This document shows positions 63,519 through 64,000 of a stretch of 64,000 nt of DNA, in pieces. The position numbers were made by a program, and so were the translations under genes. The DNA is from Larix kaempferi (taxonomy: Eukaryota > Streptophyta > Pinopsida > Pinales > Pinaceae). The DNA lies in NCBI GenBank assembly GCA_027924585.1, contig BSBM01000140.1, positions 10,494,001-10,558,000 of the forward strand, in the 5' to 3' direction. Each line of letters opens with the position of its first letter. Position 1 is the stretch's first letter. The notes under the pieces were generated by a model. The model searched no databases. It was not told where the DNA came from and saw only the letters and a list, made by a program, of their open reading frames with translations.

Positions 63519-63893
63519 CTAAGCTTCTTCACTCACATATGCTCTTGGGAGACGATCTACCATGATACTACAAGGGTGTGAAGAATCAAACATTGGCAGA
63601 CCAATGAACTTCCAATAATCATCGTCTTCTATAAACCTGAAATTTTCTTCCAAGAGAGTCAAATTATCACAAGAAACCATAATCTGGGAGCACGGAGATA
63701 TCACCTTTTCTTCAGTTTCTTCAATTAAAGCTTCTTTCTCTTCATCTTCAAGAGTCACTCCATTTCTAGGCATAAGGGCCATTACGTCATTTACCCGATC
63801 CTGAACAATGTTTTCTTCAAGTAAAATTTTTGAGAATTGATCTTCATGGATTTCTTCACAGAACAAGTTCCTTGCATCTTCAACATAAGGCAT
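63519..63893 (-). CDS. Acidic protein segment of the non-autonomous element
   Basis: 124 codons on the minus strand, Glu- and Asp-rich (EDEEKEALIEETEEKVISP). The block with FIEDDDYWKFIGLPMFDSS is matched by YYWKFVGEPMYDSSNEE in the element at 33.7 kb. The first listed Met may not be the true start, because the frame can reach further right towards the window edge. The function is unknown. Position suggests a Gag-side frame of a non-autonomous LTR family. Confidence 0.5.
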   Translation of the reverse strand: MPYVEDARNLFCEEIHEDQFSKILLEENIVQDRVNDVMALMPRNGVTLEDEEKEALIEETEEKVISPCSQIMVSCDNLTLLEENFRFIEDDDYWKFIGLPMFDSSHPCSIMVDRLPRAYVSEEA

Positions 63894-64000
63894 CCATCTG
63901 TCATGCTACTATGAATCCCGGTAGCTACAGAAGGTTTCTATAAATTCTGCAAATGATGATATTGTTGCTTTTTCTAGGCCCACAAACCAAGTTAGAGCCT

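Larger units (their letters stand above)
61914..64000 (-). mobile_element. Non-autonomous LTR element that hosts the copia insertion, cut by the window
   Basis: The LTR right end CCCCAACTAACCCCAACA is at 62,028. Read on the minus strand it is preceded by a purine tract (AAGGGGGGGGAG near 62,050), so the element runs right to left and this is its 3' LTR, split by the copia between 51,416 and 61,914. It is related to the third family at 32.3 kb. The interior to 64,000 has acidic minus-strand frames and no RT or integrase. Confidence 0.6.

Overview
This is nuclear DNA of a land plant with a large, repeat-rich genome. The evidence is a spliced plant-type ubiquitin-RUB/NEDD8 fusion gene with introns of 1.6-1.9 kb, plant LTR retrotransposons with initiator-Met and Asp-type primer binding sites, and long AT-rich stretches. 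The dense, old, nested LTR elements would suit a gymnosperm, but that is inference. Nothing bacterial is present.

Layout. 1-6,553: a minus-strand, non-autonomous LTR element with very long LTRs (2.6 kb) around a 1.6 kb interior that codes only for a Gag-like protein (TR-GAG type). 6,554-9,400: no gene recognised. 9,797-13,804: the only host gene recognised, three exons encoding ubiquitin followed in frame by RUB/NEDD8. 13,805-16,900: flank, a 0.25 kb tandem duplication and an LTR end with a primer binding site. 17,000-41,600: a nest of retroelements. A decayed minus-strand Ty3/gypsy element (17.0-22.4 kb and 39.15-39.7 kb) is split in its gag by a second element (22,419-39,148, target duplication ATCAT). 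That element contains a third LTR family (23.76-38.2 kb). The third family's LTRs were in turn invaded by a copia-type gag-only element (24,898-31,792, target duplication CACCC) and by a 1.16 kb terminal-inverted-repeat element (35,481-36,644). 41,600-47,500: two more decayed LTR elements with uncharacterised reading frames. 47,600-51,400: microsatellites and AT-rich DNA. 51,417-61,908: a copia element (target duplication GGTGT) lacking integrase core and reverse transcriptase, into which a nearly complete chromovirus (53,617-59,750, target duplication GCTTT) has inserted. 61,914-64,000: the continuation of the LTR element the copia landed in, with acidic minus-strand frames.

How the parts relate. 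The host gene gives a precursor that is normally cleaved after Gly-Gly to yield ubiquitin and the cullin modifier RUB. The rest is retroelement history. At least three separate elements keep gag (or gag-protease) but have lost reverse transcriptase and integrase, so they could only have moved with enzymes supplied in trans. The chromovirus is the only element with a whole enzymatic set, and it is interrupted by four in-frame stop codons. The most unusual items are the motif-packed LTRs of the gag-only element at the left end, an acidic protein segment shared by two separate non-autonomous elements, a 1.6 kb frame at 45-46.6 kb broken only by stop codons, and a ubiquitin moiety with four substitutions.
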